A stretch of 64,000 bases of DNA from Poriferisodalis sp965208555 (GTDB taxonomy: Bacteria; Actinomycetota; Acidimicrobiia; Acidimicrobiales; Poriferisodalaceae). The translations under genes were made by a program, and so were the position numbers. The stretch covers positions 1,116,001 to 1,180,000 of the forward strand of contig NZ_OZ242342.1 in NCBI RefSeq assembly GCF_965208555.1, read 5' to 3'. Positions within the stretch are counted from its first letter, which is position 1. Every line of letters begins with the position of its first letter. The notes beneath the pieces are model-generated. The model did not search any database, was not told where the DNA came from, and worked only from the letters and a program-made list of their open reading frames with translations. This document shows, in pieces, positions 24,707-32,553 of the stretch.

Positions 24707-25801
24707 ATGCGTTCGAGGACTCTGACACGACTTGCCATTGCCCTAGCCGGCGTGGCGCTGCTGGGAGCAGCCTGCGGCGGCGACAGCGACGACCCCGAGG
24801 ACATCACGGCGGCATTCGTGCTGGTCGGACCGGTCGGCGACGCCGGCTGGAACTGGGCGCACGACCAAGGCCGCCAGTACGCGGAAGACCAGACCGGGGC
24901 CACAACGCTGTTCGTGGAGAGCGTCCCGGAGAATGCCGAGGACTTCAAGGCGGTTGCCGTCGACTTCATCGAGAACGAGGATGCGGACATCATCTTCGGC
25001 ACCTCGTTCGGCTACATGGACCCGATGCTCGAGCTCGCCGACGAATACCCCGACGTGGTGTTCGAGCACGCCTCGGGCTTCAAGATGAACGACACCAACT
25101 TCGGCAACTTCTTCGGCCGCATGTACCAGCCGCGCTACCTGTCGGGCATGGCGGCCGGTGCGATGACCGAGAGCGGCCAGCTGGGCTACGTCGCAGCGTT
25201 CCCGATCCCCGAGGTGATCCGCGGCATCAACGCCTTCACCCTCGGTGTCCGCGAGACCAACCCATCGGCTGAGGTGCACGTCATCTGGACCTTCACCTGG
25301 TTCGACCCGGCTGTCGAGGGCGACTCGGCCAAGGCGCTGCTGGAAGCCGGCGCAGACGTGATCGCCATGCACCAGGACTCGACGGCCGCAGGCGTGGCCG
25401 CGCAGGATGCCGGCGCCCGCTGGGTTGCCTACAACTCCGACATGCGCGACTTCGCACCCGACGCGTTCATCACCGCGCCGGTGTGGAACTGGGGCCCGCG
25501 CTACGCAGCGATCATCGAGGCAGTCGCCGGCGACACCTACTCACCGGGCGCCTACTGGGGCGGCATGGACGACGGCATCGTCGACCTGGCACCGCTGGCT
25601 GACGACGTGCCCTCAGACGTGGCCAGCCAGATCAGCGACGTGGCCGAGCAGATCCGTGAAGGCGATTGGGACGTGTTCACCGGTGAGATCCGCGACCAGG
25701 ACGGCAACGTGATGGTTGCCGCCGGCGAGACCATGGACGACGGCTCGATGCTGGGCATGGACTGGTTCGTCGAAGGCGTCGTGGGTGACGCCAGCCCCTG
25801 A
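24707..25801 (+). CDS. BMP-family ABC transporter substrate-binding lipoprotein
   Basis: A 364-residue lipoprotein. The signal peptide MRSRTLTRLAIALAGVALLG ends in the lipobox LGAAC with Cys23 as the lipid anchor. The mature part shows ITAAFVLVGPVGDAGWNWAH, DIIFGTSFGYMDPMLELADE, VFEHASGFKMNDTN, GYVAAFPIPEVIRGINAF and DVIAMHQDSTAAGVAA, the standard BMP/PnrA pattern. Family members bind nucleosides (Treponema PnrA) or related sugars outside the membrane. ATG 24707 is preceded by GGAGAGGGAG, a strong ribosome site, so the longer upstream frame is rejected. Followed by ATPase and two permeases in one operon. Purine nucleoside is the likeliest ligand but not proven by sequence. Confidence 0.9.
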   Translation: MRSRTLTRLAIALAGVALLGAACGGDSDDPEDITAAFVLVGPVGDAGWNWAHDQGRQYAEDQTGATTLFVESVPENAEDFKAVAVDFIENEDADIIFGTSFGYMDPMLELADEYPDVVFEHASGFKMNDTNFGNFFGRMYQPRYLSGMAAGAMTESGQLGYVAAFPIPEVIRGINAFTLGVRETNPSAEVHVIWTFTWFDPAVEGDSAKALLEAGADVIAMHQDSTAAGVAAQDAGARWVAYNSDMRDFAPDAFITAPVWNWGPRYAAIIEAVAGDTYSPGAYWGGMDDGIVDLAPLADDVPSDVASQISDVAEQIREGDWDVFTGEIRDQDGNVMVAAGETMDDGSMLGMDWFVEGVVGDASP

Positions 25802-25829
25802 TCCGACTGATCGAACACCGCTGAAACCG

Positions 25830-27383
25830 ATGCCGGAGCCGGGGGACCCTGCTGTATCCCCCGGCTCCGGTGACGGTTCCGTAGTCGTCGACCTGCGCGG
25901 CATCCGCAAGGAGTTCCCAGGAGCAGTCGCCTGCGACGGCGCGAACCTCACCGTCCGGGCGGGCACCATCCATGCGCTGCTCGGCGAGAACGGCGCCGGC
26001 AAGACCTCGCTGGTCAATGTGCTCGGCGGCGTCTACCTGCCTGACGCCGGCGAGATCTGGGTGCACGGCGAGCAGCGCCAGTTCCATTCCCCTGCCGACG
26101 CCATCGCCGCGGGCATCGGCATGGTCCACCAAGAGTTCCGCCTGGTGCCTTCGCTCACCGTGTTCGAGAATGTGGTGCTGGGCTCGGCACCTCGCTACCT
26201 GGACATGGGCCAGATCGTCGAGCGCGTCGCACATCTGGCGGCCACCTATTCGCTGCAGACCGACCCGTCCCGACCGGTGTGGCAGCTTTCGGTGGGCGAG
26301 CGCCAGCGTGTGGAGATTCTGAAGGCGCTGTGGCGCGACGCCGACGTAATGGTGCTGGACGAGCCGACCGCTGTGCTGACGCCGGCCGAGGCGGCCGACC
26401 TGGGGCTCACTTTGCGCTCCATGGCTGATCGGGGCCGCTCGGTCATCTACATCAGCCACAAGCTCGACGAGGTGCTCGCGGTGTGCGATGAGGCCACCGT
26501 GCTGCGCAACGGGGTGACGGTGGCGCAGCCGCGCAGTCTCGCGGGCGTCGATCGGTCGGATCTGGCCGAGATGATGGTGGGCGAAGCCGCAGCACAGATC
26601 CAGCGGCCCACCGATCAGCCCAGCGGCGACGTCGTGCTCGATCTGGAGGGCGTCTCGGCGATGAGCGACCGGGGGCTGCCGGCGCTGCATTCGGTCGACA
26701 TCGACATACGGGCAGGCGAGATCGTGGGTGTCGCAGGCGTCTCGGGAAACGGGCAGCGGGAGCTGGCCGAGGCCATCGCCGGTCTGCGCCCCACCACGGC
26801 GGGAGCGATGCGGCTGGCGGGCACGGATGTCACCGGCACGTCCCCCCGGGCTCGATCCCGTGCCGGGCTGGCCTACGTGCCCGAGGACCGGTTGGGTGTG
26901 GGCCTGGCGCCCACCATGTCGGTGGTCGACAACGCGGTGGTGCGGTCATACCGGTCGATGCGTCGCAGGATGATGCTGGATCTGCGTCGTTGCGAGGACT
27001 TCTGCCGCCGCCTCATCGAGCGTTTCGGCGTGCAGGTGGGACGGGTGCACGACTCAGTGGGCGTGCTCTCGGGCGGCAACCTCCAGCGACTGCTGCTCGG
27101 GCGTGAGCTGACCGGCGAGCCCAAGGTGCTGCTGGCGGCCCAGCCGACGCGCGGGCTCGACGTAGTGGGCATCGCAGCCATCCAGGAGCAGATCGTCGCC
27201 CAGCGGGCCGCCGGCGTCGGGGTGTTGCTGATCTCCGAGGATCTCGACGAGCTGCTCGCGCTGTCCGATCGCCTGGTTGTCATGTATGAGGGGCGCATCG
27301 CCGCCCGCCTCGATCCGAGAACCACGACACGAGCCGAGGTGGGCGCCGCGATGGCCGGAGGGGCCAGGGGCGGCGGGGCATGA
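25830..27383 (+). CDS. ABC transporter ATP-binding protein, two nucleotide-binding domains (nucleoside/sugar type)
   Basis: A 517-residue protein with two ATPase domains in tandem. Domain 1 (about 17-245): LLGENGAGKTSL Walker A, LSVGERQRVEILKAL signature, VMVLDEPTAVL Walker B, YISHKLDEV. Domain 2 (about 270-510): degenerate Walker A GVSGNGQREL, signature VLSGGNLQRLLLGRELT and VLLAAQPTRGLDV, with Gln in place of the usual catalytic Glu. This asymmetry is normal for the RbsA/YufO group that partners BMP lipoproteins. Start ATG 25830 lies 28 nt after the lipoprotein gene, and a perfect hairpin starts at the base after it. The stop overlaps the first permease start by 4 nt (ATGA). Confidence 0.92.
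   Translation: MPEPGDPAVSPGSGDGSVVVDLRGIRKEFPGAVACDGANLTVRAGTIHALLGENGAGKTSLVNVLGGVYLPDAGEIWVHGEQRQFHSPADAIAAGIGMVHQEFRLVPSLTVFENVVLGSAPRYLDMGQIVERVAHLAATYSLQTDPSRPVWQLSVGERQRVEILKALWRDADVMVLDEPTAVLTPAEAADLGLTLRSMADRGRSVIYISHKLDEVLAVCDEATVLRNGVTVAQPRSLAGVDRSDLAEMMVGEAAAQIQRPTDQPSGDVVLDLEGVSAMSDRGLPALHSVDIDIRAGEIVGVAGVSGNGQRELAEAIAGLRPTTAGAMRLAGTDVTGTSPRARSRAGLAYVPEDRLGVGLAPTMSVVDNAVVRSYRSMRRRMMLDLRRCEDFCRRLIERFGVQVGRVHDSVGVLSGGNLQRLLLGRELTGEPKVLLAAQPTRGLDVVGIAAIQEQIVAQRAAGVGVLLISEDLDELLALSDRLVVMYEGRIAARLDPRTTTRAEVGAAMAGGARGGGA
25833..25870 (+). promoter_or_regulatory. 14-bp perfect hairpin at the start of the ATPase gene
   Basis: Arms 25833-25846 and 25857-25870 are perfect complements with a 10-nt loop. 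The stem begins at the base right after ATG 25830-25832, so it lies in coding sequence and could hide or stall initiation. In binding-protein operons a structure after the lipoprotein gene often lowers expression of the membrane genes relative to the binding protein. Confidence 0.6.
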
Positions 27384-28612
27384 CCGACCCCGCTCCCGAG
27401 CCGACGCACGCTCCGCTGCACACCGTGTCGCGCGGCCGGGCTCGCTGGCATCGCGGCCTGATCCGGCCAGTCCTGCAGCGACGTTCTGACGTGGTGCCGG
27501 CGGCCCAGGCCGTTGCCTTCGTCATCGGCATCGCCGTGGCCCTGGTCGCAGGAGCCCTGCTGCTGCTGGCGGCCGGCAACGACCCGGCCCAGGTGTACGG
27601 CCGCATGATCGACTCGTCGCTGGGCGGTATCAATTCGATCTCGCGAACGCTGCTGCGGGCGACGCCGCTTGCCCTCGCCGGTCTGGCGGTGGCTGTCGCC
27701 GGCTCGATGGGCCTGTGGAACATCGGCGCCGAGGGTCAGATGATGGCCGGTGCCACGGTTGCGGCCGGCTTGGCCATGGCGGCGGGAGACCTGCCGGGTC
27801 CCCTGCTGATCGTGCTGATGATCGGCGCCGGCGCAGTGGGCGGCGTGGTGCTCATGGCGGGCCCGGCGCTGGCCCGCGCCTATCTGGGCGTCAGCGAGAT
27901 CATCACCACCCTGATGCTCGTTGAAGTGTCGATCCGGGTGGTCGAGTGGCTCGAGACCGGACCATGGAAGGACCCTGAATCGCAGGGCTTCGCGCTGATC
28001 GAGCCGCTGCCCGACCAAGCCTCGCTGCCCGGTCTGTTCGGCCGCGCTCACATCGGCGTGGTGATCGCAGTTGCGTTGCTGGTGGCGTTCTGGCTGGCGG
28101 TGTCGAGAACGGCGTGGGGCTACGAGCTGCGGATGGCCGGTTCGTCCCCGGCGACAGCCAGGTATGCGGGCATCTCGCTGCAGCGCAAGGTGCTTGCCGC
28201 ACTCGTGCTGTCGGGCGCCTTGGCAGGGCTGGCGGGCGCTGTCGAGCTCACCGGGACCGCGACGCGGCTCGATCCTGGCCTGTCCAACGGGTATGGCTTC
28301 GCCGGGATCATCGTGGCGGCACTCGCGTTGATGCGGCCGTCGGGCGTGGCGGCGGTGGCATTCGTGTTCGGCGCGGTGCAGGTGGGCGGTCAATCCATCC
28401 AGACGCTCGGCGTCACGAGTTCGATCGCCACGATCCTGCAGGCCATGATTCTCATCGGCGCGCTGGTTGCCGCCGTGCTGCTCAACTACCGCGTCCGCTG
28501 GGTGCGACCCGTCGGCCACGACGCAGAGACAGCTCCCCCGCCGGTTGCGCCGGCGACGGGCGGAGCGTCCGCTTCGGACGGCTCTTCGAACACAGGGGCA
28601 ACTGGTGTCTGA
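27380..28612 (+). CDS. ABC transporter permease (BMP/nucleoside system), first subunit
   Basis: A 410-residue inner-membrane permease of the BPD_transp_2 family. About nine hydrophobic segments, for example AVAFVIGIAVALVAGALLLL, ATPLALAGLAVAVAGSMGL and VVIAVALLVAFWLAVS. WNIGAEGQMMAGATVAAGLA is the signature loop of YufP-type permeases, and SSPATARYAGISLQRKVLAA the cytoplasmic coupling region that contacts the ATPase. N- and C-terminal tails of about 30-50 residues are polar. It overlaps the ATPase gene by 4 nt and the next permease by 8 nt, so all are translated together as one importer. Confidence 0.9.
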   Translation: MTDPAPEPTHAPLHTVSRGRARWHRGLIRPVLQRRSDVVPAAQAVAFVIGIAVALVAGALLLLAAGNDPAQVYGRMIDSSLGGINSISRTLLRATPLALAGLAVAVAGSMGLWNIGAEGQMMAGATVAAGLAMAAGDLPGPLLIVLMIGAGAVGGVVLMAGPALARAYLGVSEIITTLMLVEVSIRVVEWLETGPWKDPESQGFALIEPLPDQASLPGLFGRAHIGVVIAVALLVAFWLAVSRTAWGYELRMAGSSPATARYAGISLQRKVLAALVLSGALAGLAGAVELTGTATRLDPGLSNGYGFAGIIVAALALMRPSGVAAVAFVFGAVQVGGQSIQTLGVTSSIATILQAMILIGALVAAVLLNYRVRWVRPVGHDAETAPPPVAPATGGASASDGSSNTGATGV

Positions 28613-29561
28613 GGCCGCCGTCGTCGGGCTGCTGGTGGCGACCGTGCAGTTCGCCACGCTGGTGTACCTGGCCGGGCTGGGCGAGCTGATCGCCGAGCGA
28701 TCCGGCGTGCTGAACCTCGGTGTCGAGGGAATGATGGCCATGGGGGCCGTGAGCGGGTTCATGATGGCGCTGGCCACCGGCCGGCCGTGGATCGGCTTCG
28801 CGTTCGCTGCCCTCGTCGGCATGGCGGTCGCGGGCATCCACGCACTGGTGAGCGTGGTGATGGGCGCCGGTCAGGTGGTGTCGGGTCTGGCAATCACGAT
28901 CGGCGGGCTCGGCTTCGCCGCCTTCATCGGCCAGGACGCGGTCCGCGAGCGGGCCGATGCGGTGTTCACCGATCTCGGCATCGCAGGGCTCGCCGACATT
29001 CGCTGGGTGGGCCCGATCCTGTTCAACCAGCCGCCGGTCGTCTATCTCGCAGGCATCCTGGGCGTCGCGGCCTGGTTCGTCCTGACTCGCACCCGGTTGG
29101 GCCTGGCGTTGCGGGCGGTCGGCGAGTCAGCTTCCACCACGGACTCGGTGGGCCATTCGGTGACCCTCCTGCGCTCGGGAGCGGTGCTGATCGGAGGTGC
29201 CTTCGCCGGCGCCGCCGGTGCGTTCCTGTCGCTCTACATGGCCGCCGGCTGGACCGAGGGCCTCATCGCCGGCCGCGGCTGGATTGCGGTGGCACTGGTC
29301 ATCTTCGGGGCGTGGCGGCCCGGGCGCCTGGCCGCCGGGTCGCTGCTGTTCGGCTTCACGCTGGCCTTGCAGCCCCGGGTTCAAACCTTCGACCTGAACA
29401 TCTTCGGCTTGGAGGTCAACACGATCTCGCCGGCATTGCTCGGCATCCTGCCGTTCCTGCTGACCGTCGTGGTGCTGATCGCGATCAGCTTCCGGGCCCG
29501 GCACCGGCCGAGCCCCGCGCCCGCAGCGCTGACCCTGCCCTACCGCCGCGAGGAGCGCTGA
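28605..29561 (+). CDS. ABC transporter permease (BMP/nucleoside system), second subunit
   Basis: A 318-residue permease of the same superfamily, corresponding to YufQ. Seen: LAGLGELIAERSGVLNLGVE followed by GMMAMGAVSGFMMAL, the signature of the second subunit, GAGQVVSGLAITIGGLGFAAF and LGLALRAVGESASTTDSVGH, the coupling loop. The start is GTG 28605, inside the end of the first permease. The frame is open further upstream but that sequence translates the other gene's tail. With the lipoprotein 24707, ATPase 25830 and permease 27380 it completes a four-gene importer. The stop TGA shares its last base with the ATG of the next gene. Confidence 0.9.
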   Translation: MSEAAVVGLLVATVQFATLVYLAGLGELIAERSGVLNLGVEGMMAMGAVSGFMMALATGRPWIGFAFAALVGMAVAGIHALVSVVMGAGQVVSGLAITIGGLGFAAFIGQDAVRERADAVFTDLGIAGLADIRWVGPILFNQPPVVYLAGILGVAAWFVLTRTRLGLALRAVGESASTTDSVGHSVTLLRSGAVLIGGAFAGAAGAFLSLYMAAGWTEGLIAGRGWIAVALVIFGAWRPGRLAAGSLLFGFTLALQPRVQTFDLNIFGLEVNTISPALLGILPFLLTVVVLIAISFRARHRPSPAPAALTLPYRREER

Positions 29562-29890
29562 TGGTGACAGACGGCAACACCCATGAAGCCCTGCCCGACG
29601 GCACCAAACTGCAGATCCGGCTGCCACCGGAGCTCGAGGCCGGCGTGTGGTCCAACTTTGCCGTGGTGCGCCATTCGCCCTATGAGTTCACGCTCGACTT
29701 CATCCGGCTGGACTTCAGCGGCAAGCAGTCACCCCGGCGGGGCGTCGTCGTGCAGCGGGTCAACATGTCGCCGCAGTTCGTGGAGCAGCTGATCAGCGCA
29801 CTGACCGACAACATGTCCAAGTTCGCCTCGAACCTTGCGCCGTCCAGCCTCGAATCGTTGCGTGAGCCGCCGGACGATTCAGACGACTGA
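29561..29890 (+). CDS. DUF3467 domain protein
   Basis: A 109-residue soluble protein. LPPELEAGVWSNFAVVRHSP, then YEFTLDFIRLDF and GVVVQRVNMSPQFVEQLISA, match the compact DUF3467 fold found in many bacteria, whose function is unknown. Its start overlaps the permease stop by one base (TGATG), so it belongs to the BMP transporter transcript, though a link to transport is only positional. The acidic tail EPPDDSDD ends 6 nt before the convergent helicase. Confidence 0.75.
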   Translation: MVTDGNTHEALPDGTKLQIRLPPELEAGVWSNFAVVRHSPYEFTLDFIRLDFSGKQSPRRGVVVQRVNMSPQFVEQLISALTDNMSKFASNLAPSSLESLREPPDDSDD

Positions 29891-29896
29891 TCTCGC

Positions 29897-31141
29897 TCAG
29901 CGCTGCGACGAGCGCTGGCGACCCCTGGACCCGGAGCGGTTCTTGCTGCCTCGACGGCGTCCGGATTGACGCTTGGCCGCCGAGTGTTCGAGCGTGCGAC
30001 GTCGCGTCCGTGATCGCGAGGGCTGCCGGATCTCGGCCACGTCGACGTCGGTGACGGGCTGCTCGAGGCCCATCTTGCGTTGCATGGACTTCAGCTCTTT
30101 GACCTGCTCGGGCTGAATGAGCGAGACCACTACGCCGCCCAGGCCGGCCCGGGCGGTACGGCCAGACCGGTGAAGGTAGGTCTTGTGGTCGGCCGCGAGG
30201 TCATAGTGGACGACGGCGCCGACACCTTCGACATGGATGCCTCGCGCAGCTACGTCAGTCGCTACCAGCGCCTGCACCTTGCCAGCGGTGAACTCGGCCA
30301 GTGCCCGGGTGCGCTGTGGTTGGCTGCGTCCGCCGTGAAGCGCCGCCGCTGCGACGCCGCGGCGGTTCAGCTGCTTGGCCACGCGGTCACAGCCGTGCCG
30401 GGTTCGACAGAACACGACCGTCGATCCTGCGGCGTCGATCGCCTCGGCGCAGATGTCGGTGCGATCGGTTCTGGCCACGCTCCAGAACAGGTGATCGGCA
30501 GCGCTGACATCGGGGGTTGTGTCGCCGACCTCGTGACGCACCGGATTGTGCTGATAATCGCGTGTCAGCGTTGCCACATCCCCATCGAGGGTGGCAGAGA
30601 ACAGCATGGTCTGACGCTTGGCTGCGGTCTGGTCCAGCAGGCGCCGCACGGCCGGGATGAACCCCATGTCGGCCATGCGATCGGCTTCGTCGATGACGAC
30701 CTTGTCGACAGCAGACAGGTTGGCCTCGCCTTGGGAGATCAAGTCCTCAAGGCGACCCGGGCATGCCACGAGTATGTCGACTCCGCGGCGCAGCGAACCA
30801 ATCTGGGAGCCGTAGCCCACGCCGCCGTAGGCGACGCCGACGCGACGCTTGCCCGCGAAGGTGCGCAGCTCGGTCTTGATCTGATCGGCGAGTTCGCGAG
30901 TCGGCGCGAGCACGAGTGCTCGGGGCTTGCGCGGCTGAGCGCTGCCGACGCCAGCCACGAGCGGAATCCCGAACGCGAGCGTCTTGCCCGAGCCGGTGGG
31001 CGCGCGGCCGCAGACGTCGCGTCCGGCCAGTGCATCGGCGACAGTGGCCGCTTGGATGGCGAACGGTTGGCTGATGCCGCGCTGAGCGAGCGCGCTGACG
31101 ATGAAGTCGGGCGCGCCCAGTTGGGCAAAGGTGGGGGGCAT
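29897..31141 (-). CDS. DEAD-box RNA helicase (RhlE-like)
   Basis: A 414-residue ATP-dependent RNA helicase. Motifs in order: Q motif FAQLGAPDFIVSALAQRGIS..FAIQ, motif I APTGSGKT, PTRELADQ, motif II VVIDEADRMADMGF, motif III FSATL, VATDVAARGIHVEGV and motif VI HRSGRTARAG. The last 50 residues are very basic (RSRTRRRTLEHSAAKRQSGR and further Arg/Ser runs), typical of RhlE/CsdA-type tails that bind RNA. I chose ATG 31141 because GAGGAAA lies 5 nt upstream; ATGs at 31159 and a longer frame to 31195 lack such a site. The cold-shock gene lies just upstream on the same strand, fitting RNA unfolding in the cold. Confidence 0.9.
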   Translation of the reverse strand: MPPTFAQLGAPDFIVSALAQRGISQPFAIQAATVADALAGRDVCGRAPTGSGKTLAFGIPLVAGVGSAQPRKPRALVLAPTRELADQIKTELRTFAGKRRVGVAYGGVGYGSQIGSLRRGVDILVACPGRLEDLISQGEANLSAVDKVVIDEADRMADMGFIPAVRRLLDQTAAKRQTMLFSATLDGDVATLTRDYQHNPVRHEVGDTTPDVSAADHLFWSVARTDRTDICAEAIDAAGSTVVFCRTRHGCDRVAKQLNRRGVAAAALHGGRSQPQRTRALAEFTAGKVQALVATDVAARGIHVEGVGAVVHYDLAADHKTYLHRSGRTARAGLGGVVVSLIQPEQVKELKSMQRKMGLEQPVTDVDVAEIRQPSRSRTRRRTLEHSAAKRQSGRRRGSKNRSGSRGRQRSSQR

Positions 31142-31249
31142 GTGTTTCCTCGCCGACATCGAGTCGGCAGTTGACGGGGATCGCCGCCGGCCCAAGCGGG
31201 TGTTGACGCAGCCGCCAGCGCTGCCGGCGGTGCTCAGCGGCGTTTCGGT

Positions 31250-31447
31250 TCAGACGGGCTTGACGTTCTGGGCTTCGTCGCCCTTGCGGCCGGGTCCGAT
31301 GTCGAACTCGACTTCCTGCCCTGCTTCCAGCGTGCGGTAGTTCTCACCGACGATGTTGGAGAAGTGGACGAAGACGTCATCGGCGCCTTCACGGGAGATA
31401 AAGCCGAAGCCCTTCTCGTTGTTGAAGAACTTGACTGTTCCGCGCAT
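31250..31447 (-). CDS. Cold-shock protein (CspA family)
   Basis: A 65-residue single cold-shock domain, an OB-fold RNA chaperone. RNA-binding motifs RNP1 KGFGFI and RNP2 VFVHF are intact, in the context MRGTVKFFNNEKGFGFI. ATG 31447 has GAGAGG about 6 nt upstream. The leader before it is short here, without an obvious long cold-shock 5' structure, though 31448-31521 was only inspected by eye. The DEAD-box helicase follows 108 nt downstream on the same strand. Confidence 0.95.
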   Translation of the reverse strand: MRGTVKFFNNEKGFGFISREGADDVFVHFSNIVGENYRTLEAGQEVEFDIGPGRKGDEAQNVKPV

Positions 31448-31521
31448 GTTGTGCCTCTCGAAGCTCAGCCTGGCCGGCCAAGGGCCGCAAGGGTACGGCG
31501 CGAAGGCCGCGATCAGGCCCG

Positions 31522-32496
31522 CTATCGCGCGCCGGGCACGAATTCGGCCAGGAACTCGAGCGTCGCCTCGACGAAGATGTCGTTGCGGTCACCCGCCACC
31601 ATGTGCGCCGCACCGCCCACGTTGGCGTAGTGCGCATGCGGCACGGTGTCGAGGAATGACTGAGCGCCTTCCTCGGACAGCACGTCGCTCATACCGCCTC
31701 GAACCAGCAGCGTGGGCAGCGTCAGCTTCTCGGCCGCCGCCTGCTGGCGCGGGATGCGCTCGGCGAAGCTGCGGGGCCGGTGCATGAACGCCGGGTCCCA
31801 GTGCCAGCGGTAGCGGCCGTCGGGCCACAACCGAACGTTCTTGGCGAGCCCGTCCAGGTTGCGCGGCCGCTTGCGGTGCGGCTGGTAGTTGGCGATGGCC
31901 TCGGCGACCTCTTCCAGCGATGCGAACCCGTCCGCGCCCTGGGCCATGAAGTCGCGGATCTTGCGCACGCCCGCCGCTTCGATCTGCGGTGCCGTGTCCA
32001 CCAGCACGAGCGCGAGCGCATCCACGGCACCCTCGCCGACTGCGGTCAGCGAAGTTCCGCCGCCCATCGACGCGCCCACCAGCACGGGCCGCTCGCCGAA
32101 GTGCTCCACGATCGCCACCAGGTCAGCCACCGATGCCTCGGTCGTGTAGTCGCCGTCGGGCGCCCAGTCCGAATCGCCGTGGCCCCGCGCGTCGAGGCAC
32201 ACGGCCCGGTAGCCGCCGTCGGCGAGTGCCTGACCCGCTCCTTTCCAGGCATGACGGGTCTGGCCGCCGCCGTGCTGCAGCAGCACCAGCGGGCCGTGCT
32301 CGCCGTAGATGTCGGCGGCCACCTTCACTCCGCCCGACGCGTCGATCATGACGTCGGGAACAAGCGTGTCGGTGATGCGCTCGCCGTGCTCGGACGGATG
32401 GGAATAGACGTCCGCGCCGGCTGGCTCGGCAGGCACGAAATCGGGCGCGTCGGCATCGGCAGGATCGAACAGCGGCCTGCGGCGTTGGTCGCTCAT
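31522..32496 (-). CDS. Alpha/beta hydrolase
   Basis: A 324-residue hydrolase. HGGGQTRHAW gives the oxyanion strand, LDARGHGDSDW the second conserved loop, LVGASMGGGTS the nucleophile elbow with Ser143, LLVRGGMSDVLSEE the catalytic Asp and GAAHMVAGD the final His. This layout is that of the lipase/epoxide-hydrolase-like group acting on esters or C-C bonds; the substrate is not evident. The first 45 residues (acidic, Pro-rich) are outside the fold. It precedes the selenoprotein-like gene in chromosomal order but is transcribed after it, on the same strand with a 57-nt gap. Confidence 0.85.
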   Translation of the reverse strand: MSDQRRRPLFDPADADAPDFVPAEPAGADVYSHPSEHGERITDTLVPDVMIDASGGVKVAADIYGEHGPLVLLQHGGGQTRHAWKGAGQALADGGYRAVCLDARGHGDSDWAPDGDYTTEASVADLVAIVEHFGERPVLVGASMGGGTSLTAVGEGAVDALALVLVDTAPQIEAAGVRKIRDFMAQGADGFASLEEVAEAIANYQPHRKRPRNLDGLAKNVRLWPDGRYRWHWDPAFMHRPRSFAERIPRQQAAAEKLTLPTLLVRGGMSDVLSEEGAQSFLDTVPHAHYANVGGAAHMVAGDRNDIFVEATLEFLAEFVPGAR

Positions 32497-32553
32497 GGGA
32501 AGCCTCTCGTTCGCGTCGAAGCTGGTTGATGCAGCCTGCGGGCGCCGGGCCGC

